Shown here: piece after piece, positions 14,278 to 20,435 of the stretch | Numbering within the stretch: position 1 is the stretch's first letter | Layout: the number at the start of each line of letters is the position of its first letter | Assembly (NCBI GenBank): GCA_035308525.1 | Contig: DATGGM010000133.1 | Span: 1 to 20,435 of the forward strand | Origin: Bog-159 sp035308525 | GTDB lineage: Bacteria > Acidobacteriota > Terriglobia > Bryobacterales > Bryobacteraceae | Direction of reading: 5' to 3' | DNA length: 20,435 bases | Notes under the pieces: model-generated | What the model was told of the DNA's origin: nothing | Database searches by the model: none | The model's input: only the letters and a program-made list of their open reading frames with translations | Made by a program: the position numbers and the translations under genes

Positions 14278-15298
14278 GCCAGCATCCCGCCACCACGTAG
14301 TACAACTGATACCGCTCCAGCCGCCCATACAAGCCCAGCCCGTAGCCCGTAAATACGAAGCTGCAAACCACCGACTGCCAAACGTAGTTACTCAGGGCCG
14401 TCTGCCCGATGGCGGCAAGGCGGCTGGTCAGCCACCGCAGCGCGCCCGCTTTGCACGCCATCATCAGCAGCGCCATGTCCGCCAGGGCCACCGGCAGCCG
14501 CTCCGTGTCGTAGGTCACGTGCATGAACGCTAACGTGACGCGTTCGAAATGGCTCGTCACCGCCAGCCAGGCCGTGTACGAGTTCAATGGAATCCCGATC
14601 AGGAACCCGATCGCCGCCATCCAGGCGTAGAAGCGGTACGATCTGGCCGCGCTGAACACACCGAGTTTGAACAGGCCCATGCCGATGAACATCATGCTCC
14701 ACACATCGCAATTCACCGGGTCATAATATGGCAGGCCGTGCCAGGCCGCCACGGCTTTCGCCCGTGCGCCGATCACTTCCAGCGGACTGCCGCGCCACGG
14801 CTTGGCGTCCTTCTCCAATTCTTCTGGTGTAGGCCTTCGCTGTTTCCGCTGCGTCTCTATTTGCTTCGCTGCCTCCGCCTGCGCTTCGGACGGCTTCCGG
14901 CCCGCCTTCTCGGCAGTGGAGGCGGCCGCTGCCAGGTCCCGCCGCTCGCGCACCCCGAACGCCTTCACGGTGGTCCACCCTGTCTCGTATGCCATGAACA
15001 GGACGCCGATGATGATCAGCTTGCTCGCCGGGAGCTTCCGGAACGGAAACAGAATCAGCGCGCACAAAGCGTACGGGTACAGGATGTCGCCCCAAAAGAG
15101 CAGGAAGGCGTGCGCCAGTCCGAACAGCAGCAGCCAAAGGTTCCGCCGATAGTAGATGTCGGCCGCGCTGGTGGCCCCGGAGCGCTCCTCGGCCCGCGAG
15201 GACAGCAGGATCACGCTGGCTCCGAAGACCATCGAGAAGATGCCCCGCATCTTGCCCTCGATCAAGATGCGAAACAAAGCCCAGCCCGCCAGGTTCAA
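14126..15298 (-). CDS. DUF418 family membrane protein, main body after a frameshift
   Basis: Multi-pass membrane protein of the DUF418 family (YeiB-like), function unknown. Family landmarks: GKMRGIFSMVFGASVILL, YYRRNLWLLLFGLAHAFLLFWGDILYPYALC (read across two consecutive blocks), GQTALSNYVWQSVVCSFVF, and the closing FGPLEWCWRSLTYWKRQPM. Between the third and fourth hydrophobic stretches sits a long charged insertion (about 115-190, Glu/Ala/Lys/Arg-rich) that is larger than I expect for the family. The first codon of this frame, TTG at 15298, is not a real start: the true N-terminus lies in another frame just upstream (separate entry), so the gene carries an apparent one-base deletion. The 3' end overlaps the MFS gene by 152 bp. 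If the frameshift is real, the protein is probably not made in full. Confidence 0.75.
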   Translation of the reverse strand: MNLAGWALFRILIEGKMRGIFSMVFGASVILLSSRAEERSGATSAADIYYRRNLWLLLFGLAHAFLLFWGDILYPYALCALILFPFRKLPASKLIIIGVLFMAYETGWTTVKAFGVRERRDLAAAASTAEKAGRKPSEAQAEAAKQIETQRKQRRPTPEELEKDAKPWRGSPLEVIGARAKAVAAWHGLPYYDPVNCDVWSMMFIGMGLFKLGVFSAARSYRFYAWMAAIGFLIGIPLNSYTAWLAVTSHFERVTLAFMHVTYDTERLPVALADMALLMMACKAGALRWLTSRLAAIGQTALSNYVWQSVVCSFVFTGYGLGLYGRLERYQLYYVVAGCWLMSLAASPVWLRHYRFGPLEWCWRSLTYWKRQPMRIRRPPGARSAAGAAA

Positions 15299-15456
15299 GC
15301 CGGTCGCCCCGCCGTCACTGTCGGATCGTTGCCCGCCGCCAGGTGCATGCCGAACACCAGCACGTTCGCCGGCAGAATCCCCAGCAGCGCAAACCCGCGC
15401 AGCGCGTCCAACGAGTTGATGCGCTCTTCCGGTGCGATCGGCCCAATAGGTGTCAT
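15295..15456 (-). pseudogene. 5' fragment of the DUF418 gene, out of frame with the body
   Basis: Starting at ATG 15456, behind AGGGGG at a 5-nt spacing, this frame encodes MTPIGPIAPEERINSLDALR then GFALLGILPANVLVFGMHLA, exactly the DUF418 opening 'R...LD.LRGFALLGIL..N'. It stops at TGA 15295-15297, two codons after TAGRP. Restoring one G in the GGGG run at 15307-15310 (minus strand) would join it to the body frame as TAGATGLNLAGWALF. The complete gene would then be 14126-15456, about 443 residues. The cause could be a true mutation, a sequencing or assembly error in a homopolymer, or less likely programmed frameshifting. Confidence 0.75.
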
Positions 15457-15682
15457 TCGGTCCCCCTGCTACGGCGTTCGAGGAAAAGACTTGACGAAGA
15501 ATATCAGGCTCAAACGTAAATGTGCAAACAAGCCCGTTGGTGGGAACTTCCGCCGGCGGGCCCCGCAGATCGCGTGGGATGACGCAAGGCGGCCAGCATT
15601 TCGAATTCGAATCGCGAGAATGGATTCAAGGTGGCGCGCAGGCGCCTCAGTGCGGCTCTTTTCTTGCGAAGTTGTTCGCCCA

Positions 15683-15710
15683 TTGCGCCGAGCGCGGGGG
15701 CCGGGATAAT
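15683..15710 (+). promoter_or_regulatory. Candidate sigma70-type promoter for malate synthase operon
   Basis: TTGCGC (15683-15688), a 16-nt spacer and GATAAT (15705-15710) resemble a sigma70 promoter with a good -10 and poor -35. It would place the transcript start near 15717, just ahead of the inverted repeat at 15721-15738. The leader would be about 63 nt. An alternative AT-rich -10 (TAATAT, 15751-15756) has no partner hexamer. Confidence 0.3.
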
Positions 15711-15720
15711 GTTAGGATAA

Positions 15721-15738
15721 ATAATCACAGCTGATTAT
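15721..15738. promoter_or_regulatory. Inverted repeat, candidate operator of glyoxylate-shunt operon
   Basis: ATAATCA-CAGC-TGATTAT: perfect 7-bp arms around a 4-bp centre, 41 bases before the malate synthase start and immediately downstream of a candidate promoter. Size, symmetry and position suit a dimeric repressor. No regulator gene is adjacent, so the cognate factor is unknown. Confidence 0.5.
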
Positions 15739-15779
15739 CTGAAACAGGCGTAATATAGGGTCGAGGGCCCGACAAGCAG

Positions 15780-17657
15780 ATGAGTCGGAGACTCCAATAT
15801 CGCGACAGCGCGCTCAAGGCGTACCCCGACGTCTACATCCCGGCGGCGATTGACGCGTTGGAGGTCTTGGCGCCTTTAAACCGGGACCGGCGCGAAGTGA
15901 TGGAAAGGCGCATCGCGCGGCGGCGCGCACGGGCGCGCGGCCGGCAGCGCATCGCTTTCCTCGACCCCCAGGCGCTGATCCCGGGCACGGCCATCCGGGT
16001 TCAGGACGCCCGGGACGGCAACTTCGAGGGAAGCGAGATCCCCGCCGATCTGAAGCGCCAGTGGATCCAAGGCACAGGGCCCGGCACCAAACCGCGGGCG
16101 CCTATCGAGGGCGGCCTGCGCAATGTAGCGTACGCGCTCCTCTCGGGCGCCGACGGCTGGATGTTCGATGGCGAGGATGCCCTCGGACAGATCGATACCA
16201 TGTCGCTGGACAACCAGCGCAACCTGCGACTTGCTATCGCCGGGGACTCAGTATTCCTGCGCGTCGCCGAAGAAGTCGCCGGGGAGATGAACCGGTGGGC
16301 GCGGGGCTTCTTCGGGCGGCCCATCATCGAAGACTGGCGCCGGCAACTCGACTTCACCACTAAAATCTTCCGCGTGCGAGGTCTGCACCTGGACGACCGC
16401 CACGTGCGCGAAGAGGACGGCACGGGCTTCTCCGCTTCGATCGTCGACATGGTACTGTACGTGGTCAACAACCACCAGCGCCTGCGCGACGCGGGGTCAT
16501 CCATCGTCCTTTACCTGCCGAAGATCCAGACGGCCGGGGAGGCGGCGCTGTGGAACGACCTGTTTGCCGCGCTCGAGCGGCACCTTTCGCTTCCGATTGG
16601 CACGATCAAGGCCTACGTCCTCGTCGAGCAGATCGAGGCGGCCTTCCAGTTGATGGAGATCCGCGCCGCCCTCGGCCGGCACTTCGTCGGCTTCAACACG
16701 GGGCGGTGGGACTACATCAACAGTGTGGCCGACGCGATGGCCTGGGACCTGGACTTCCTGAACCCCAACATCGACGCCATCGTCATGACCTACGGCTACA
16801 TGCGCAATTACGAGGACCGCGTGCGCCGGGCGGTGAACACCCCTGACCGCAACGGCCTATGCGCGCTCTGGCAAGGTGGCATGGAGCCCAACATACCGGT
16901 TGGCTCCGCGGCGGGCGTCGCCGCGGGGATGCGCCGCGCGAAGGCCGGCGGCAGCCGTGAACAACTCGCCGGAGCCAGCGGCAAGTGGGTGGCCCACTGG
17001 AAGATGGTGCACATCGTGCGGCGGGTTTGGGAAGAGGCCGGCGCCGACAATCAGCTCGGACGCAAGTTCCCGCCGCTTACCTATACGCGGGAAGACGCCG
17101 ACGGGCTGGTTCTGCTCGAGCCGGCGCCCCGCACCATCCGCGGCGCCCGCGATTTGCTGAGCGTCGCCCTGCAGTATGGCAACGCTTTTGGACAGGGTTT
17201 CCAGGCCGCGGCCCTCAAGCCGGCGGACTTCTTCGGCGATGACGACCAGCTCTACCTGATGGAGGACATGGCCACCGGCGAGATCCGTGTCAGCATCCTG
17301 TGGGAGTGGGTGCACAAGGGCGCCCGGCTCACCGGCGACGACCCGGCGACCGGCACCCGCACCGGCGATACCTTCGACGCGGCGCTCTTCGCGCGGTTGC
17401 TCGCCGAAGAGTACCAGAAACTGCTCGACGCCGGTGACCGCGACGTCCATGACGACTCCAAGGCGACCACGCTGCCCATCGCGCGGGAGATCGTCGCCAC
17501 GTACGTGACCTATGGGGTAAAGCCGCCCTGGTACATCGACCTCTTGAACCTGAACCTCAATAACTACGACCTGGCGTCCGCCAGGTCCCGCATTCAAGCC
17601 TACCTCGAAGCCTTCGAGCAAGACGGAACGCGAATCACCGAAAACCTCGACTTTTAG
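15780..17657 (+). CDS. aceB: Malate synthase
   Basis: Cytoplasmic enzyme of the glyoxylate shunt that condenses glyoxylate with acetyl-CoA to give malate. The 625-residue protein shows family blocks in order: SGADGWMFDGEDALGQ, LYLPKIQTAGEAALWND, VLVEQIEAAFQLMEI, FVGFNTGRWDYINSV, GKWVAHWKMVHI, and YLMEDMATGEIRVSILWEW, whose Asp496 corresponds to the catalytic aspartate of malate synthase A. It is about 90 residues longer than E. coli AceB (533). It lacks the inserted domain of the larger G form, so it is an A-type enzyme of a divergent subgroup. ATG at 15780 is the start that keeps the conserved YRDSALKAYPDVY opening; its ribosome site is weak (GAGGG, 12-nt spacing). The isocitrate lyase gene follows after 27 nt, so the two form one operon, probably controlled by the inverted repeat upstream. 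Confidence 0.93.
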   Translation: MSRRLQYRDSALKAYPDVYIPAAIDALEVLAPLNRDRREVMERRIARRRARARGRQRIAFLDPQALIPGTAIRVQDARDGNFEGSEIPADLKRQWIQGTGPGTKPRAPIEGGLRNVAYALLSGADGWMFDGEDALGQIDTMSLDNQRNLRLAIAGDSVFLRVAEEVAGEMNRWARGFFGRPIIEDWRRQLDFTTKIFRVRGLHLDDRHVREEDGTGFSASIVDMVLYVVNNHQRLRDAGSSIVLYLPKIQTAGEAALWNDLFAALERHLSLPIGTIKAYVLVEQIEAAFQLMEIRAALGRHFVGFNTGRWDYINSVADAMAWDLDFLNPNIDAIVMTYGYMRNYEDRVRRAVNTPDRNGLCALWQGGMEPNIPVGSAAGVAAGMRRAKAGGSREQLAGASGKWVAHWKMVHIVRRVWEEAGADNQLGRKFPPLTYTREDADGLVLLEPAPRTIRGARDLLSVALQYGNAFGQGFQAAALKPADFFGDDDQLYLMEDMATGEIRVSILWEWVHKGARLTGDDPATGTRTGDTFDAALFARLLAEEYQKLLDAGDRDVHDDSKATTLPIAREIVATYVTYGVKPPWYIDLLNLNLNNYDLASARSRIQAYLEAFEQDGTRITENLDF

Positions 17658-17667
17658 ACGCGGCAAG

Positions 17668-17674
17668 AAAGGAG
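17668..17674 (+). promoter_or_regulatory. Ribosome binding site of isocitrate lyase
   Basis: AAAGGAG ten bases before ATG 17685, inside the 27-nt gap of the operon. It fixes the start and is one of the best Shine-Dalgarno matches in the window. Confidence 0.7.
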
Positions 17675-17684
17675 CGCAAAAGTT

Positions 17685-19997
17685 ATGAGATCGTTTGAGA
17701 ACCAAATCGCCGCAACTCAGCACTGGTTCGACTGCCCCAGATTCGCCGGGATCGTTCGTCTCTATAGCGCGCGCCAGGTGGCGGAGCAGCGCGGCACCAT
17801 CGCCTTCGATTACACCGTGGCGCGCGAGGCCGCGGCCGCATTCTATGACCGCCTGCGACAGCTCTTCCGGGAGCGCAAATGCATCACGACGTTTGGTCCG
17901 TACACGCCAGGGCAGGCCGTGGCGATGAAGCGTATGGGAATCGATGGGATCTACCTCGGCGGGTGGGCTACTTCCGCCAAGGGCGGCCCCAGCGAGGATC
18001 CGGGCCCCGATCTGGCCAGCTATCCACTCAGCCAGGTACCCGAAGAAGCCGCGGCGCTCGTGCGCGCCCTGCTTACGGCTGATCGCAATCAGCACTTTCT
18101 GCGCTCGCGGATGACGGAGGCGCAACGCGCCGCGACGCGAGCTCACGACTTTCGGCCGTTCATCATCGCCGACGCCGACACGGGCCACGGCGGTGACCCG
18201 CACGTTCGCAACCTGATCCGCCGCTTCGTGGAGGCTGGCGTGGCGGGTTACCACATCGAGGACCAGCGTCCGGGCACCAAGAAGTGCGGCCATCAGGGCG
18301 GCAAAGTGCTGGTGGCGCAGGACGAGCAGAACAAGCGGCTGAACGCGGCCCGCTTTCAGCTCGACGTCATGGGCGTTGCAGGAATAATCGTGGCCCGCAC
18401 CGACGCGGAAGCCGCCAACCTGATCGACGGGCGAGGCGACGAGCGCGATCAGCCGTTCCTGGTTGGGGCGACGAACCCCGATGTGCCGGCCTACAAACCG
18501 TGCTTTCTGGAGCTGATCCGCCATTTCCACGAGTTGGGAGTCGCCGAGCTCAACGGCCATCTCCTGTACGCCGTCCAGGACGGAGAGTGTGTCGCCGCGC
18601 GGGATTGGCTGGAGCGCCGGGGCATTCTGGCGCAGGCCGCCGGTGCGGTGGCGTCGTTGCAGGCAGGTAAAGAGACGTCGATCGACGCCATGTTCGACCG
18701 GATCGCCGCTCGCTTCCTCGAAGCCTGGGAGGACGAGGCCCGGCTGCGGACCTTCCCGGAGGCCGTTGCCGAGGTGCTCGAGTTCCGCGAGAGTGAAGGC
18801 GAGCCGCTCGAAATGAGCGCCGGCGAGTGGCGGCGCTTCGCCGCGCGCGCCTCGCTCCACTTCGCCCGCAATAGGGCGCGCCAGCTCGGCGCCGACGTCG
18901 AGTGGGACTGCGAAGCTGCTAAGACGCCCGAAGGGTATTACCAGGTGCGCGGCGGTATTCCGTACGCCATCGCCAAATCGGTGGCTGCGGCGCCCTTCGC
19001 CGACCTGCTCTGGATGGAGACCAAGACAGCCGACCTGGCCGACGCCCGCCAGTTTGCGGAGGCGGTCCACGCCGAGTTTCCCGACAAGATGCTCGCCTAC
19101 AACCTCTCGCCGTCATTCAGTTGGGACACCACCGGCATGAGCGACGAACAGATGCGGCGATTCCCCGAGGAACTCGGCAAGCTGGGCTTCGTCTTCAACT
19201 TCATCACGTACGGCGGTCACCAGATCGACGGCCTCGCCGCCGAGGAGTTCGCCACCGCCCTCAAGCAGGACGGCATGCTCGCTCTTGCCCGTCTGCAACG
19301 AAAACTCCGCATGGTCGAGTCTCCCTACCGTACGCCCCAGACCCTGGTCGGGGGACCGCGCGGGGATGCCGCATTGGCCGCTACGTCTGGGCGCACGGCG
19401 ACGACCATGGCGATGGGTAAGGGCTCGACCCAGCACCAGCACCTGGTACAGACCGAGGTGCCCAAGAAATTGCTGGAGGAATGGCTGGCGATGTGGACAC
19501 GGCACAATCAGCTCCCCGGTCCGCTCCACGTCCAGTTGCGGCCCCAGCGCGCCGGCTCGGAGCTGTTGGAGCTGGGAGTCTACGGCCAGGGAGAGGAGAA
19601 GCTCGCCAATATCGTCTTCGCCCCCATCCACGACCGGCGCGAGCGCAGCATTCTCTCGGTGCGCGACCAGAACACCTTCGCGGAGCCGCTGCGCAGGAAA
19701 CGGCTGATGACCCTCATCCACCTCTTTCTGGTGCACCGCTTCAAGGCCGACTCGGTGCACTACGTCACCCCCTCGGCGGACAACCAGTACCAGGCCGCGA
19801 AGATGAAGTCTCACGGCATCTTCCGCGAGGTCAACACCGAGGTCGGCCAGATCATCGTCGCCGACGTCGACCACCAGCGGATCTCCGAGCTCTTGGCGCC
19901 GGATCAGACGGCGTTGGGGAGGCTGATTCGCAAGGAGAGTCGGGCGCCGGAGACTAACTGCGGTACGTCAGCGCGCTCGACCAATAAACCGTCATAG
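17685..19997 (+). CDS. aceA: Isocitrate lyase, long Icl2-type
   Basis: Cleaves isocitrate to glyoxylate and succinate, feeding the neighbouring malate synthase; many members also cleave 2-methylisocitrate. The 770-residue length matches the long Icl2 class (about 766 residues in Mycobacterium tuberculosis) rather than the usual 430-540. The active-site loop is KKCGHQGGK with catalytic Cys201; FIIADADTGHGGD supplies metal ligands, IVARTDAEAANLI the core strand, and YNLSPSFSWD the late substrate-binding block. Residues about 590-770 form the extra C-terminal domain, starting after GSTQHQHLVQTEVP; in mycobacterial Icl2 this domain binds acetyl-CoA or propionyl-CoA and activates the enzyme, so the same control is likely here but not shown. 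ATG at 17685 has an excellent AAAGGAG (17668-17674) at 10 nt, stronger than that of the upstream gene. The last 20 residues are poorly structured. Confidence 0.94.
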   Translation: MRSFENQIAATQHWFDCPRFAGIVRLYSARQVAEQRGTIAFDYTVAREAAAAFYDRLRQLFRERKCITTFGPYTPGQAVAMKRMGIDGIYLGGWATSAKGGPSEDPGPDLASYPLSQVPEEAAALVRALLTADRNQHFLRSRMTEAQRAATRAHDFRPFIIADADTGHGGDPHVRNLIRRFVEAGVAGYHIEDQRPGTKKCGHQGGKVLVAQDEQNKRLNAARFQLDVMGVAGIIVARTDAEAANLIDGRGDERDQPFLVGATNPDVPAYKPCFLELIRHFHELGVAELNGHLLYAVQDGECVAARDWLERRGILAQAAGAVASLQAGKETSIDAMFDRIAARFLEAWEDEARLRTFPEAVAEVLEFRESEGEPLEMSAGEWRRFAARASLHFARNRARQLGADVEWDCEAAKTPEGYYQVRGGIPYAIAKSVAAAPFADLLWMETKTADLADARQFAEAVHAEFPDKMLAYNLSPSFSWDTTGMSDEQMRRFPEELGKLGFVFNFITYGGHQIDGLAAEEFATALKQDGMLALARLQRKLRMVESPYRTPQTLVGGPRGDAALAATSGRTATTMAMGKGSTQHQHLVQTEVPKKLLEEWLAMWTRHNQLPGPLHVQLRPQRAGSELLELGVYGQGEEKLANIVFAPIHDRRERSILSVRDQNTFAEPLRRKRLMTLIHLFLVHRFKADSVHYVTPSADNQYQAAKMKSHGIFREVNTEVGQIIVADVDHQRISELLAPDQTALGRLIRKESRAPETNCGTSARSTNKPS

Positions 19998-20294
19998 CGA
20001 CTGCTCACGATCCGCTCCGTCGTATAGCCGCCGTTTTGCTGTTGCCGGCAAGGTCATGCTGCTCACCTTAGGAACCTGCCCGGCGCCCATCAATTATCCG
20101 CCACGCAGCCGAGGGTCGCGGGTCGCCTATTCAGGCAGGTAATTCATGAATCGAGGGACCGGATGGCCCTGGCCGCCATCGACCTTTAGAATAACCCGAA
20201 GATAGATGAAGAGCGGCGAGACGGCGTGGGCCGGGTCTAACAAGGCCCGCGACAAGCATCTGGATCGACACGCGGCAGCATAGGTCGTGGAGTG
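19998..20294. other. Non-coding stretch downstream of isocitrate lyase
   Basis: No gene with recognisable protein features on either strand. It contains a perfect palindrome TTGCCGGCAA (20042-20051) and one strong hairpin (separate entry), but no U-rich intrinsic terminator just after the isocitrate lyase stop. Confidence 0.4.
20225..20251. repeat. Hairpin of 8-bp stem
   Basis: CGTGGGCC pairs with GGCCCGCG (one G-T wobble) around an 11-nt loop GGGTCTAACAA. It is followed by ACAAGC, not a T run, on the plus strand, so it is not a standard intrinsic terminator. It could be part of a leader or a small RNA, or chance in GC-rich DNA. Confidence 0.35.
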
Positions 20295-20295
20295 C

Positions 20296-20357
20296 CAATG
20301 CGTAATTTATCCTTTGAAACATTTTCCCTTTGAAATGTTTAGGCATTGCGGTACCAT
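20296..20357 (+). promoter_or_regulatory. Repeat-rich promoter of the HU-like gene
   Basis: TTGAAA (20330-20335), a 16-nt spacer and TACCAT (20352-20357) form a plausible sigma70 promoter about 38 nt before the ATG. Overlapping it are a 9-bp direct repeat CCTTTGAAA (20311-20319 and 20327-20335, period 16), an inverted repeat AAACATTT/AAATGTTT (20317-20324 and 20333-20340), and outer arms CAATGC/GCATTG (20296-20301 and 20343-20348). The second direct repeat contains the -35 box, suggesting a bound regulator or autoregulation. Confidence 0.5.
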
Positions 20358-20394
20358 GGTCTCGTTGGGAAAGGTGCCGAGAGGGAGAACAACA

Positions 20395-20435
20395 ATGACA
20401 CAATCGCAAATCGTTCAAGCATTAGCAGAGAAGTG
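20395..20435 (+). CDS. Probable HU-type DNA-binding protein, first 13 codons
   Basis: ATG at 20395 is preceded by GAGGGAGA with the GGAG core seven bases away. It encodes MTQSQIVQALAEK before the window ends. This matches the opening helix of HU/IHF-family histone-like proteins ('MTKSQLIxxLAEK'), small nucleoid proteins that bend DNA. With only 13 residues the identification is tentative. The strong ribosome site and well-formed promoter support a real and probably well-expressed gene. Confidence 0.6.
   Translation, partial: MTQSQIVQALAEK

Larger units (their letters stand above)
15457..15779. promoter_or_regulatory. Intergenic region upstream of the glyoxylate-shunt operon
   Basis: I see no convincing gene in these 323 bases. 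Besides the operator-like inverted repeat and promoter listed separately, it holds a perfect 12-bp palindrome TTCGAATTCGAA (15600-15611) and a small GGCGC/GCGCC hairpin with a 4-nt loop (15633-15646). The last 80 bases turn sharply AT-rich compared with the rest of the window, as expected for a promoter. Confidence 0.4.

Noticed and set aside
15491..15519. TTGACG followed by an AT-rich hexamer as a promoter
   Set aside because: The matching -10 (ACGTAA) is poor and the site is nearly 300 bases from the gene.
15600..15611. TTCGAATTCGAA palindrome as an operator
   Set aside because: Perfect but short, with no second copy and about 170 bases from the start codon; kept only as a note in the gap description.
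15510..15728. 72-codon minus-strand frame in the gap before malate synthase
   Set aside because: It starts with GTG inside the inverted repeat, has no recognisable domain and runs through the promoter region; too weak to call.
16857..19070. Long minus-strand open frame antisense to the glyoxylate operon
   Set aside because: Its length reflects GC-rich codon bias of the two real genes opposite; the translation has no family signature and spans both genes and their gap.
20131..20418. 95-codon minus-strand frame at the right edge
   Set aside because: It runs antisense through the HU-like start and promoter repeats and has no family features.

Overview
The window is high-GC bacterial chromosome, and everything legible in it is ordinary protein-coding sequence plus short regulatory regions. 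I saw no rRNA, tRNA, CRISPR array, transposase or prophage gene. The gene set suggests an acidobacterium of the Solibacter/Bryobacter type: secreted proteins with Tat-like 'RRxFL' starts, a GH116 glycosidase, DUF4136 and DUF2846-like proteins, an S55 peptidase, a COG0523 GTPase and an intergenic 'ATCTGTGT' repeat. This assignment is inference from protein style; no marker gene is present.

Layout. (1) 1-4983, minus strand: a tight gene string reading DUF4136 protein, Tat-exported GH116 glycosidase, CobW/COG0523 GTPase, a short DUF2846-like protein, and L-threonine 3-dehydrogenase running off the left edge. Spacings are 15 nt, an 8-nt overlap, a GTGA overlap and 43 nt, so it is probably one operon. 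(2) 4984-5093: divergent intergenic region with a 10-bp-periodic repeat. (3) 5094-9975, plus: S55 (SpoIVB-like) protein, a beta-propeller/Fn3-like exported protein translationally coupled to it, then a secreted XAC2610-like protein. (4) 9870-11489, minus: a secreted thioredoxin-fold protein followed by a short odd ORF with a defective-looking Tat leader. (5) 11788-14277, plus: ChaN-like protein with a C-terminal PDZ domain, then an MFS transporter. (6) 14126-15456, minus: DUF418 membrane protein carrying an apparent one-base frameshift near its 5' end and overlapping the MFS gene tail to tail. (7) 15780-19997, plus: glyoxylate-shunt operon of malate synthase and a long Icl2-type isocitrate lyase, preceded by an inverted repeat that may be an operator. 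(8) 19998-20394: non-coding stretch ending in a repeat-rich promoter, then the first codons of a probable HU-type DNA-binding protein at the right edge.

How the genes fit together: the best-understood unit is the glyoxylate shunt (isocitrate to glyoxylate plus succinate, then glyoxylate plus acetyl-CoA to malate), used for growth on C2 compounds or fatty acids. The left operon mixes polysaccharide or glycoside processing outside the cytoplasm with a cytoplasmic metal-handling GTPase and amino-acid catabolism. The S55/beta-propeller pair looks like an envelope module of unknown role. I did not find a clear new defence or mobile system. The most unusual items are the S55 motif order and its partner, the 10-bp-periodic repeat, the truncated DUF2846-like gene welded to the CobW gene, and the repeat-rich promoters.
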